Shown in pieces: positions 34,997 through 43,052 of a stretch of DNA of 64,000 nucleotides (the stretch's first letter is position 1; the number at the start of each line of letters is the position of its first letter). This DNA comes from Marinitoga sp. 1197 (GTDB taxonomy: Bacteria > Thermotogota > Thermotogae > Petrotogales > Petrotogaceae). The stretch is from the NCBI RefSeq assembly GCF_001021165.1, contig NZ_AZAY01000015.1, positions 1 to 64,000 on the forward strand, given 5' to 3'. Below the pieces are notes generated by a model. The model made no database searches. It was not told the DNA's origin and saw nothing but the letters and a program-made list of their open reading frames with translations. The translations under genes were made by a program, and so were the position numbers.

Positions 34997-35749
34997 CTAT
35001 AATTCCTTTATTATATCATCTAATTCCCCAGCACCTGTTAATTCAAGAAATAAATCTTCAAGTGTTTGTTTTTCACCAGTTTTTGATAGGCTTTTTAATT
35101 CTTCTAATGTTCCTTCAGCTATTAAATTACCACTTGATATTATACCAATTCTATCACACATTTTTTCTGCAATCTCAAGAATATGTGTTGTCATAAATAT
35201 TGTTGCACCTTCATGAGCGTATTTTTCTATTAGCATTTTTAATATTTTTGCAGATTTTGCATCGAGGCCAACTGTAGGTTCATCTAAAAATATAACTTTT
35301 GGTTTTCTCATTAATACAGAAGCCACCATTAATTTTTGTTTCATTCCATGAGAATAATCTCCAATAAAAGAATCAAGATAATCAATTTCAAAGGCATCAC
35401 AAATTTCATCAAGCCTTTTTTTTGCATCATCTTTTCTGACTTCATATATATCCATAATAAATTCAATAAATTCCGACCCTTTTAAGTTTTCATACATTTT
35501 TGGTTCGTCAGGAACTACTCCAATATTAGCTTTGATTTTAATTTCATGTGTTTTCATATTCATTCCAAGAATTTCGATATTTCCATCTGAAGGTTGTAAT
35601 GTTCCGGTTAGCATCCTTATGGTAGTGGTTTTTCCTGCACCATTTGGGCCTAAAAAACCATAGATTTCTCCGGGTTTGATATCAAGGTTTATGTTATTTA
35701 CCGCAGTGAAATCCCCAAATTTCTTCACCAAATTCCTTGCTTTAATCAT
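34997..35749 (-). CDS. ABC transporter ATPase, exporter type
   Basis: The 250-residue ATPase has Walker A GPNGAGKTT, signature YSHGMKQKLMVASVL, Walker B VIFLDEPTVGLD and the switch His in MTTHILEIAE. It belongs to the CcmA/NatA class that drives ABC-2 permeases. The start at 35749 is preferred because GGAGGTG lies just upstream. It is placed between the LytTR regulator and its permease. Confidence 0.9.
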   Translation of the reverse strand: MIKARNLVKKFGDFTAVNNINLDIKPGEIYGFLGPNGAGKTTTIRMLTGTLQPSDGNIEILGMNMKTHEIKIKANIGVVPDEPKMYENLKGSEFIEFIMDIYEVRKDDAKKRLDEICDAFEIDYLDSFIGDYSHGMKQKLMVASVLMRKPKVIFLDEPTVGLDAKSAKILKMLIEKYAHEGATIFMTTHILEIAEKMCDRIGIISSGNLIAEGTLEELKSLSKTGEKQTLEDLFLELTGAGELDDIIKEL

Positions 35750-35764
35750 AAGTTGCACCTCCGT

Positions 35765-36487
35765 TTAAAAATTGAATTTATTTTTTATATAATTTAAATG
35801 GCTTCTGCCAATTTTCAGTTCAGTTCCATTATCAAGTTCTAAAATATAATCCCGAACAAAAAATTTTTTAAATTTTTTTATATGTTCAATTGAGACAATA
35901 TAACTTTTGTGTATTCTAATAAATTTTTCCGGGTCTAATTTCATTTCTAAATTTTTTAAAGTATCATCATAGTAATATTCCTGATTTTTTGTACATAAAA
36001 AAACATATTTATCCTCTGCCTTGAAGTAATATACATCAGTTTCTGGGATTATTAATATAATGTCTCTGTCTTTTACCGAAAATTTATTTATGTATTGTAT
36101 ATTAATATTATCTAATATTTTTTTAGTTAATAACTTTTTTCTTTCCGTTATTCTATCTATAGCTATTTTTAATCGTTTTAAATCAAAGGGTTTTAGTAAA
36201 TAATCTATAGCATTTTCTTCAAAAGCTTTTATAGCATATTCTTGATATGCCGTTATAAAAATCACAAGTGGTTCATAAGATAAATTTTTTAAAATTTCAA
36301 AACCACTTTTTTCTGGTAGATTAATATCAAGAAATAATAGATCAGGTCTTTTTTCTTCTATTAAATCAATGGCTTCGTCACCATTTTTACTTTCACCTAT
36401 TATTTCAATACTTTCAAAATTTTCCAGCATTTTTTTTAATCTATTTAAAGATCTCTCTTCATCCTCGATTATAATACATTTAATCAT
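35765..36487 (-). CDS. LytTR-family response regulator
   Basis: The 240-residue protein has a receiver domain (1-120) with acidic pocket EDE (8-10), phosphoacceptor D54 in LLFLDINLP and the conserved Lys in DYLLKPFD. A C-terminal LytTR DNA-binding domain (about 140-240) has FIRIHKSYIVSIEHIKKF and IGRSHLNYIKN. Its start overlaps the stop of the kinase gene, so the two form a coupled two-component pair. LytTR domains bind spaced direct repeats, and the target is probably this operon. Confidence 0.95.
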   Translation of the reverse strand: MIKCIIIEDEERSLNRLKKMLENFESIEIIGESKNGDEAIDLIEEKRPDLLFLDINLPEKSGFEILKNLSYEPLVIFITAYQEYAIKAFEENAIDYLLKPFDLKRLKIAIDRITERKKLLTKKILDNINIQYINKFSVKDRDIILIIPETDVYYFKAEDKYVFLCTKNQEYYYDDTLKNLEMKLDPEKFIRIHKSYIVSIEHIKKFKKFFVRDYILELDNGTELKIGRSHLNYIKNKFNF

Positions 36488-37503
36488 TATATTTCCCCCA
36501 TATTTTGTATTGATATAATAACTTTTATACCTGATGGATTATTTTGATATATATTAAAATTAGCATTATTTTTATATATAAGATTTAGTCTATTGATAAC
36601 ACTTGAAATGCCAAAGCCATATCTTATATTTTCAACTTTTCCTATACCATTATCAGATATTTCTATTATAAATAAAGTATTTTTTAGATGTATATTTATA
36701 TTTATAAAACCTCCATTTTTTTTTGGAGCAATGCCATGGATTATGGCATTTTCCACCAAAGGTTCTATAATTAGTGTAGGAATTTTATAATTTAAAGTTT
36801 TTTTATCAATATTTATATAATATTTTAATCTATCTCCAAGTCTCACTTTTTCAATTTCAAGATATTTTGTTACTATATTTAATTCATCTTCAACAGTACA
36901 AAAATCTTTGTCTGAAGAGTATAATATTTTTCTATATATGTCTGAAAGATTTATAATAATTTGTTCAACTTTTTCAGGAGATTCATATGCCATATCTATT
37001 ATAGCATTCAATGTATTAAAAAGAAAATGCGGGTTTAACTTAGCCCTAAGCGCTATTAATTCTGATTTTAACTTTTCGCTTTTTAATTTTTCGTTTTCAA
37101 TGATTTTAATTCTGAGTTTTCTATATATTAAAATTATTGATACAATTAAAAAAATAAGTATAATATTAACAATTAAAAATAAGTATTTATATGAAGGGGA
37201 AAGATTAAATGATAATAAATTTGACATAATATATTCTGAAATAACTATACCAGAAAAAAAACTAAAAATCAAAATTAAAAATTGTAAAATTTTTCTTAAA
37301 AATTGTATTTCGATTTTTATAAACGAATACAACAATTTTTCCAGTAAAAAATATATTATTCCAATTGAATTAGAAAAAATTTCGGCAATTATTAATCCAT
37401 GCCAGAAATTAAAATAAGGAGAAAAAATATATATGAGAATTAATATAAATATAGAACTTATCTGATTTTCTATTAAAATAATGTGCAATTTTTTATTTTT
37501 CAT
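36487..37503 (-). CDS. LytS-type sensor histidine kinase
   Basis: The 338-residue kinase has four or so membrane helices in residues 8-128 with short loops and no large periplasmic domain. Then come a coiled linker, the His_kinase motif with H159 in LNPHFLFNTLNAIID, and an ATPase domain with EPLVENAIIHGI and ISDNGIGKVENIRYGFGI. Its partner is the LytTR regulator directly downstream. The small sensor region suggests it detects membrane state or a neighbouring membrane protein. Its 5' end overlaps the preceding gene by 11 bp. Confidence 0.93.
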   Translation of the reverse strand: MKNKKLHIILIENQISSIFILILIYIFSPYFNFWHGLIIAEIFSNSIGIIYFLLEKLLYSFIKIEIQFLRKILQFLILIFSFFSGIVISEYIMSNLLSFNLSPSYKYLFLIVNIILIFLIVSIILIYRKLRIKIIENEKLKSEKLKSELIALRAKLNPHFLFNTLNAIIDMAYESPEKVEQIIINLSDIYRKILYSSDKDFCTVEDELNIVTKYLEIEKVRLGDRLKYYINIDKKTLNYKIPTLIIEPLVENAIIHGIAPKKNGGFININIHLKNTLFIIEISDNGIGKVENIRYGFGISSVINRLNLIYKNNANFNIYQNNPSGIKVIISIQNMGEI

Positions 37504-38032
37504 AATATATCAACCTATAATAGTTTGGATATTCTTTTAATTTTTTTAATAAAGATTTTGCTTTTTCTTTATTATCTAATTCATATATCCGGTATAATTT
37601 ATACAATACTTCACCAAAGTCAAATTTATTTTTGAAATCATCATTCACTCTAATATAAATATATTCAAAATCATTAATAAAAATTTTTCTCGCAAAGTCA
37701 TATGATAAAATTTCAAATGCGGTTTTTCCTCTTATATATCGATATATGAGGTTGTCAAAATTCTCTTTGACAACCTCTTTCATTTCCAGCATTCCACTAT
37801 AAAGATAATAATATTTTAAAGGTAAAAACCATTCATGTTTTGCTTTTTTAACCAATACACTCCCATGGATTATTTTATTTAATCCATTTTTACTCGATTC
37901 TGTAATATTTAATATCTTATTTAATTCAGCCTTATTTAATTTATCAAAATTATTCAGATAGTAATTTAATATATTTTCTGAAAATACGTATGAAGAAAGT
38001 AAAAGTAATATAATTATAATCCGTTTTTTCAT
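37493..38032 (-). CDS. Secreted alpha-helical protein of unknown function
   Basis: The 179-residue protein has a signal peptide (1-18, ending YVFSE). The mature part is mostly helical and rich in Tyr, Lys and Asn, with LKYYYLYSGMLEMKEVVKEN and KEKAKSLLKKLKEYPNYY, perhaps TPR-like. It is not recognised. Its ends overlap both neighbours (ATG within the barrel gene stop, stop within the kinase gene), so it is translationally coupled to the two-component genes. It could be a periplasmic input protein for the kinase. Confidence 0.6.
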   Translation of the reverse strand: MKKRIIIILLLLSSYVFSENILNYYLNNFDKLNKAELNKILNITESSKNGLNKIIHGSVLVKKAKHEWFLPLKYYYLYSGMLEMKEVVKENFDNLIYRYIRGKTAFEILSYDFARKIFINDFEYIYIRVNDDFKNKFDFGEVLYKLYRIYELDNKEKAKSLLKKLKEYPNYYRLIYYEK

Positions 38033-38673
38033 TAGAACCCCCAGATAATTCCCGCTCCAAATGAATAATAATAGTTATAATTAGGCACATTATCCGTTAT
38101 TTGATATTCTCCTTCAATTTTCCAGTTTTCGGGTGAATAATTATATGTGAATTTACCTTCTATTACAACACTTAAGAATTCCATTAGATTTAAATAAATT
38201 TTAGCTCTTGGGGAAATAGAAACTTCTTCTCTTTTTAATTGTACCACATATGGAACAGAATCAATATTATTTACAATATCATCAATAGATTTTCCATTTC
38301 TTGATTCATCAACTTTTTTACTTACAATAGTTTCTCCGCCACCCAGGCCAATTCCAACATCAATATTTATTATGTTTAAATTAATTTGTTTTCCGAAAGT
38401 GAAATATCCTTGAGAAACATATAATTTATAATTTCCGTTTGTAGTTTCACCACTATAACCTTCTCCACCAAAGTAAGAACCGCCTGGTATTATACCAAAA
38501 CCGCCACCACCTTGTAAAATTAATTCATCGAAAGATAAATAATCTTTTAAAGGGTTAATCTGTTTTACCTGATCTTTAGGAATGTAATTAAGTATATATC
38601 CACCGCCACCAAAATTAATTGAAAATATTGAAACAGAAAATACCAGAGTAAAAATTAAAATCATTTTTTTCAT
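38032..38673 (-). CDS. Predicted outer-membrane beta-barrel protein, glycine-rich
   Basis: The 213-residue protein has a signal peptide (about 1-19). Its mature part opens with the glycine clusters FGGGGYILNYI and LQGGGGFGIIPGG, then amphipathic strands such as KLYVSQGYFTFGKQINLNII and RAKIYLNLMEFLSVVIEGKF, and it ends YYYSFGAGIIWGF with C-terminal phenylalanine. This is the profile of an eight- to ten-strand outer-membrane barrel. The start is set by GAGGAGGTG upstream. The function is unknown. Confidence 0.65.
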   Translation of the reverse strand: MKKMILIFTLVFSVSIFSINFGGGGYILNYIPKDQVKQINPLKDYLSFDELILQGGGGFGIIPGGSYFGGEGYSGETTNGNYKLYVSQGYFTFGKQINLNIINIDVGIGLGGGETIVSKKVDESRNGKSIDDIVNNIDSVPYVVQLKREEVSISPRAKIYLNLMEFLSVVIEGKFTYNYSPENWKIEGEYQITDNVPNYNYYYSFGAGIIWGF

Positions 38674-38686
38674 AATATACACCTCC

Positions 38687-39388
38687 TCAATATTTTATAA
38701 TTTGAATATTTTTATTTGAATTTATCTTACCAGTATTATTTTTATTCATTTTTACTGTTATATTTTCTGAAATAGAATTTATTTTAATATTTCTGGAATC
38801 ATTCCATGTATCCAGAAAAAAGATATTGCCACTTATAGATATGCTATCAAGATTTATATTTTTTAGCATTTTAACCTTTATGTCTATAATCAGTGAAACG
38901 CTATCAACATTTAAATTTTTTGCAAAAATATTTCCATTGATTCTTATACTTGTTCCATCAATATTTAGAGTATTTCCAATAAAGGTGAATGTATTTTTTA
39001 GTATAATATTAGTTCCAGATATTTCTGCAATATTACTATTTACATTGCCACTTACTGTTATATTTAATCCGTTTATTTCAATATTTTCATATGTATATTT
39101 AGTTCCAATAATTATTTCGAGATATCTGTTTCTATTTCCGCTATTTAAAATTAATTCTTTATCTCTCTTTTTAATTAATATTTTAGATGGATAATATATT
39201 TGCGTGGCTTCAGGATCGAATTTTATATTTACATTTAAACCAGTAATTTTTATTTCTTTAATATCTTTTAAATCCATGGTTTTATCTGGTATTACCGAAT
39301 AATCGTTAATACTATATTCTGTAATTTGAAGTGCCATTAAAATAAAAACGATACCAACTAAAGGTAAAAGATACCAGTATTCTCTCAT
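38687..39388 (-). CDS. Membrane-anchored beta-helix protein (DUF4097-like)
   Basis: The 233-residue protein has one N-terminal membrane helix (about 5-22), and the rest is a ladder of short beta rungs of about 18 residues: NIEINGLNITVSGNV, IAEISGTNIILKNT, TLNIDGTSIRINGNI, NLNVDSVSLIIDIKV, NINLDSISISGNIFF. This is typical of putative-adhesin/DUF4097 beta-solenoids found with LytTR or PspC-type envelope-stress systems. It is the first gene of the minus-strand unit, with GGAGGTGATAAC before the ATG. Confidence 0.7.
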   Translation of the reverse strand: MREYWYLLPLVGIVFILMALQITEYSINDYSVIPDKTMDLKDIKEIKITGLNVNIKFDPEATQIYYPSKILIKKRDKELILNSGNRNRYLEIIIGTKYTYENIEINGLNITVSGNVNSNIAEISGTNIILKNTFTFIGNTLNIDGTSIRINGNIFAKNLNVDSVSLIIDIKVKMLKNINLDSISISGNIFFLDTWNDSRNIKINSISENITVKMNKNNTGKINSNKNIQIIKY

Positions 39389-39408
39389 GTTATCACCTCC
39401 ATTTTCAT

Positions 39409-39437
39409 TATATATTAGAATGTCTAAAAAGTCTCAA
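39409..39437 (-). promoter_or_regulatory. Candidate promoter partly inside the miniature element
   Basis: On the minus strand TTGAGA (39432-39437) lies within the left end of the MITE-like element, and TATATA (39409-39414) is in flanking DNA, 17 bp apart. An overlapping TATAAT gives 19 bp. It precedes the first gene of the LytTR/ABC/MoxR unit. Confidence 0.45.
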
Positions 39438-39615
39438 ATGAAATGAAGGCTCGAAGATTGCCCTTAAAATTATGAATGAAGGCCGTCAAAAAAACAGGAT
39501 GTTTTTTTGAGTGAAGCTTTTTCATGGATGAAAAATCTGAGCGACGGCTGAGAATGAATAATTTTAAGGATAAGCAATCAAGCTGCCTGAATGAATTTGA
39601 CTTTTTAGACATCGT
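39417..39615. mobile_element. MITE-like element, copy 2 (about 199 bp)
   Basis: The left end (AGAATGTCTAAAAAGTCTCA) and, on the other strand, the right end (ACGATGTCTAAAAAGTCAAA) are inverted repeats. They resemble the ends of the copy at 8257, both fitting AG--TGTC-AA--AGT. An ATTATATAT direct repeat occurs at both flanks (39407-39415 and 39617-39625), though AT richness weakens this. The interior has the same plan as copy 1: GCTCGAAGATTGCC paired toward AAGCAATC, CTTAAAATTAT with ATAATTTTAAG, GGCCGTC with GACGGC, and two tip hairpins with loops AGGAT and ATGGAT, each followed by GAG(T)GAAGC-like sequence. It has no coding capacity. Confidence 0.78.
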
Positions 39616-39694
39616 AATTATATATGAAAAATGTTTTGATATAAAATTTTTTTTGATATATTGTCAATTTATATGTATAATATGCCTGTAAAAT

Positions 39695-39722
39695 AAAATG
39701 AACTGAGAAATCAGTTCATTTT
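39695..39722. terminator. Bidirectional terminator, first of a pair
   Basis: AAAATGAACTGA and TCAGTTCATTTT pair perfectly around GAAA. It separates the miniature element from the PHP-protein gene. Confidence 0.75.
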
Positions 39723-39754
39723 AATAAAAAAAAGAAAAAGATAAAATATTATAA

Positions 39755-39782
39755 AAAATGAGCTGATACTTCAGCTCATTTT
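39755..39782 (-). terminator. Terminator of the PHP-protein gene, second of a pair
   Basis: AAAATGAGCTGA and TCAGCTCATTTT pair perfectly around TACT. The stop codon of the minus-strand gene lies inside the stem. The stem nearly duplicates the one 60 bp to the left. Confidence 0.8.
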
Positions 39783-41506
39783 AGTTTTAGCAGTTTTTTT
39801 ATAAATAATTCATTTTTAGTATTTTCAAAAGGATTACCTGTAAATATTACATAGTTTTTATTAAGAATAAATCCTCTCTCTTTTCCTTTATATAAAATTA
39901 TTTTCCCATCATTGAAATATAAATTATTGATTTTTTGATTTTTAAAACTTTTATCTGTAACTTCAAATTTCGAAGGTATTAATTTTAATACCGTGTTATT
40001 TATTTCATCTAATACTATACCAACTTTTTTACTTCTTGCAAAATCCTGGATTTTATTAAACAAAGTTTCATCTTTTAATAAGCTTGAACTTATTATAACA
40101 ACTTCTGAATTTTCAATAGAACTTGTTAAATAATATTTGTCTTTTAAAAATCCAATCTCTACACCAGATGAATAAATTTTTATTCTATTTTTTAGTTCTA
40201 TAACATTTTCATACCATAATATATTATTAATATATAACATCAAATTAACGTTATTTGTGTTTGGAGTGTTTAAAATAGAATTTATTAATGTTTTTGAATA
40301 ACCGTTTATTACTAATGTATTTTCAAAGTTTAGTTTATCATTAATAAAAATTTTTATATGGGCTTCTTTTGATTCTTTTGATATATTGTAAACATAAAAT
40401 TTAAAAGGATTTTTTGCGTTTTTATAAAGTATATTTTTAGGTGTAGAGAAAATTCTAATACTATCTTGTGGTTCATACCATATTGCACTTGAAACTATTT
40501 TATCACCATCATCTTGAATAAATTTAGCAAATGCATAGAAATATGGAGAATCAACATTAATTTTAATTTCTTTTTTGAAATTTGAAGGTAAATTATTGTA
40601 AATATATGTGTGATTTGGCGTATATATTTCAAGAGTTTTAACATTTTCTTTATCAGGATCTGTATAATATATATTTAGCGAAACTTCCTGTGGCTTTTTT
40701 GTATAATAAAAAACATCGCCCATTTTTGCCTTGCTAGTTTCAAGCCATATTTGTACATTTTTATCCTCTGTTCCATAACTTTTTCTTTTAAAAAAAGCAT
40801 TTAATATATCTTTTTTATTTCTTGATTTTGTCCAGATTGCTGTTCTTGAATCATTTGCATCTCCCCAATTAGCGCTATGATTATCCTGACCTACAGTAGC
40901 TCCAACATGCCACCCCATTTTTAAAGCAGCGATGTAATTAGAAAACATTTCGTCATTTATTGTATCGTTTTTTGTCCAACTACCATTTCCAACTTCAATC
41001 ATGTTAATATATAAATCTGCTTCTGGATAATATTCAAAATTTTTGAATGTTCCAAACATAGAAATTGGATGATTGAATTGAGCCAGAGCTTTTTCGTTAA
41101 TCAACCATTTATAAAAATCTTCAGTAGTGGTGTTTATATTTCTACTTGTCCAATTTTTAGATTCAAAAACATTAATATGACCGCTACCAGAAGTCCATTC
41201 AAAACCGGCCAATGCTGTAAATTTATTTGTTGTTTCTTTATTTGCCATTTCTTTCATAACTTCAAATTTATCTCTACCTTTATATTTTGCTTCGAAGTAA
41301 TATGCGTGATCAGTAACAGCAAGAAAATCAATGTTTGCAATATCTCTTGCATATTCGTAAGCATCGCTTGGTACGTTGCCCGGTTCTCCGTCTGAAAAAG
41401 ACGTATGAGAATGAGGATTTCCAAATAATACAATCAAATTATTTGGAAAAGTAAATGTTATAATAGAAATCAAAATAAATATCCAGACAAAAAAAGTTTT
41501 TTTCAT
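39776..41506 (-). CDS. Secreted PHP-domain metallohydrolase (CehA/McbA type)
   Basis: The 576-residue protein has a signal peptide (1-20) and an N-terminal PHP domain with metal ligands H32, H34 and D39 (NPHSHTSFSDGEPGN), DH at 66-67 (FLAVTDHAYYFE), E109-like FEWTSG and a distal GQDNHSANWGD. The PHP/CehA group hydrolyses phosphoesters or aromatic esters. The C-terminal 250 residues are beta-rich, with an Ig-like part and a Rossmann-like end (EVVIISSSLL). The start at 41506 has AAGGGGAAG upstream. The substrate is unknown; location is extracytoplasmic. Confidence 0.75.
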   Translation of the reverse strand: MKKTFFVWIFILISIITFTFPNNLIVLFGNPHSHTSFSDGEPGNVPSDAYEYARDIANIDFLAVTDHAYYFEAKYKGRDKFEVMKEMANKETTNKFTALAGFEWTSGSGHINVFESKNWTSRNINTTTEDFYKWLINEKALAQFNHPISMFGTFKNFEYYPEADLYINMIEVGNGSWTKNDTINDEMFSNYIAALKMGWHVGATVGQDNHSANWGDANDSRTAIWTKSRNKKDILNAFFKRKSYGTEDKNVQIWLETSKAKMGDVFYYTKKPQEVSLNIYYTDPDKENVKTLEIYTPNHTYIYNNLPSNFKKEIKINVDSPYFYAFAKFIQDDGDKIVSSAIWYEPQDSIRIFSTPKNILYKNAKNPFKFYVYNISKESKEAHIKIFINDKLNFENTLVINGYSKTLINSILNTPNTNNVNLMLYINNILWYENVIELKNRIKIYSSGVEIGFLKDKYYLTSSIENSEVVIISSSLLKDETLFNKIQDFARSKKVGIVLDEINNTVLKLIPSKFEVTDKSFKNQKINNLYFNDGKIILYKGKERGFILNKNYVIFTGNPFENTKNELFIKKLLKLK

Positions 41507-41814
41507 AAAACTTCCCCTTTTCTTCATTATAACATAGCATTATATCATATTTTTGCTCTTTCTAAAATAGTAGAAAAGTTTTATTGAAATATTTATTATA
41601 AATCTGTTTTAATTAAAATAATTTAAACAGCTTAAATTTAACAATGAAAAAAATTTCATAAACGAGCATACTCACGCATACTGATAATAAAATTATATAA
41701 CCGTGAAAATTTTATCATACTTATAAAAATTTAAGGAATTTGGAACTTTTATTTTTTTAATACATAAAGTATAATAATATTTGGATTTAAATTTCAAATG
41801 TAGGGGGTAGAATT
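41507..41814. other. Divergent intergenic region with a 10-bp-phased direct repeat
   Basis: This 308-bp AT-rich region separates the minus-strand PHP gene from arcA. It contains GCATACT twice at 10-bp spacing (41666-41672 and 41676-41682) and, just beyond, an imperfect dyad of ATAAAATT with AATTTTAT. These may be operator sequences for arcA, but neither fits the usual ArgR box closely. No gene is seen. Confidence 0.35.
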
Positions 41815-43020
41815 ATGAGTATAAATGTGTATTCTGAAGTAAAGGATTTAAAAAGAGTACTTTTACACAGGCCAGGTCTTGAATTGGAAAATATGGAGCC
41901 AGATTTATTAGAAGAACTTTTGTTTGAGGATATACCGTATTTAAAAAAAGCGCAACAAGAGCATGATTATTTTGCAGAAATTCTCAGAACAAACGGAGTT
42001 CATGTTGAATATATTACAGATTTATTGGCAACAGCTTTAAGTGAAGAAAATATAAAAAAAGAATTTGTAGATGAATATTTGTTTTTGAGCGAAGTAAAGA
42101 ATGAATACATATTAGAAGCTTTGAAAGACTATTTATTGAGTTTTGATACAAAACAAATGATAAATAAAATTGTTAGTGGAATAAGGATAAATGAATTTAA
42201 ATTAAGAAAAGAGAATTTTTCCACAAAAGTAAGAATGAATAAGCAATTTTATTTATTGCCTCTTCCAAATCTTTATTTTCAAAGAGATCCAGTAGCTTTT
42301 GTTGGAAAAGGTATTGTTATAAATAAGATGATGACAAAGGCAAGAAGAAGAGAGTCTTTATTTATGAAGTATGTTGTAAAATATAACAGAGATTTTAAAT
42401 CCACACCTGTATATTATGATATGAACTATCATTTTGCTATAGAAGGTGGAGATGTTTTAGTTTTAACGGATAAAGTTTTGGCAATAGGTATTTCTCAAAG
42501 AACAGAACCAGAAGCAGTGGAAATATTAGCCAAAAAACTTTTTTATGAAACTGATGAGAGTTTTGATACAATACTTGCAATAAATATTCCTAAAAAAAGA
42601 GCTTATATGCATCTTGATACTATTTTTACAATGATAGATAATGATAAATTTTTGGCTCATTCAAAATTAGAATCCAGTTTATTAGTATATGTAATAAAAA
42701 AAGGAAAAGATGATTTGGAAGTTATAGAGGAAAAAATGTCATTAGAAGAAATTTTGCAGAAATACATGAATAATGGGAAAATTAAAATATTAAAATGCGG
42801 AGGAGAAGATGAAATTGCTGCTAAAAGAGAGCAATGGAATGATGGTTCTAATGTTTTAGCCATAAAGCCCGGAGTCGTAATAGCATATGATAGAAATTAT
42901 GTAACAAATACATTATTAAGAGAAAATGGAATTAATGTTATAGAAATTCCTTCAAGTGAATTATCAAGAGGTCGTGGAGGGCCTAGATGTATGTCCATGC
43001 CTATGAATAGAGGAAAATAA
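41815..43020 (+). CDS. arcA: Arginine deiminase
   Basis: The 401-residue enzyme hydrolyses arginine to citrulline and ammonia, the first step of the ATP-yielding arginine deiminase pathway. Seen are LKRVLLHRPGLELENMEP, LYFQRDPVAFVG, HFAIEGGDVLVL, MHLDTIFTMID and the catalytic cysteine C392 in GGPRCMSMPMNRG. The ribosome site is AGGGGGT. The antiporter gene follows 32 bp later. The ornithine transcarbamylase and carbamate kinase genes of the pathway are not in the window. Confidence 0.96.
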   Translation: MSINVYSEVKDLKRVLLHRPGLELENMEPDLLEELLFEDIPYLKKAQQEHDYFAEILRTNGVHVEYITDLLATALSEENIKKEFVDEYLFLSEVKNEYILEALKDYLLSFDTKQMINKIVSGIRINEFKLRKENFSTKVRMNKQFYLLPLPNLYFQRDPVAFVGKGIVINKMMTKARRRESLFMKYVVKYNRDFKSTPVYYDMNYHFAIEGGDVLVLTDKVLAIGISQRTEPEAVEILAKKLFYETDESFDTILAINIPKKRAYMHLDTIFTMIDNDKFLAHSKLESSLLVYVIKKGKDDLEVIEEKMSLEEILQKYMNNGKIKILKCGGEDEIAAKREQWNDGSNVLAIKPGVVIAYDRNYVTNTLLRENGINVIEIPSSELSRGRGGPRCMSMPMNRGK

Positions 43021-43052
43021 ACAATAATATTTTAATAATAGGAGGTGTAGGT

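Noticed and set aside
36908-37417. Plus-strand 169-codon frame opposite the histidine kinase gene
   Set aside because: It is a shadow of the kinase coding sequence, with no ribosome site and no recognisable protein features.
41530-41814. ArgR box upstream of arcA
   Set aside because: No segment fits the paired TGNATWWWWATNCA half-site pattern well enough; the GCATACT repeats are direct, not inverted.
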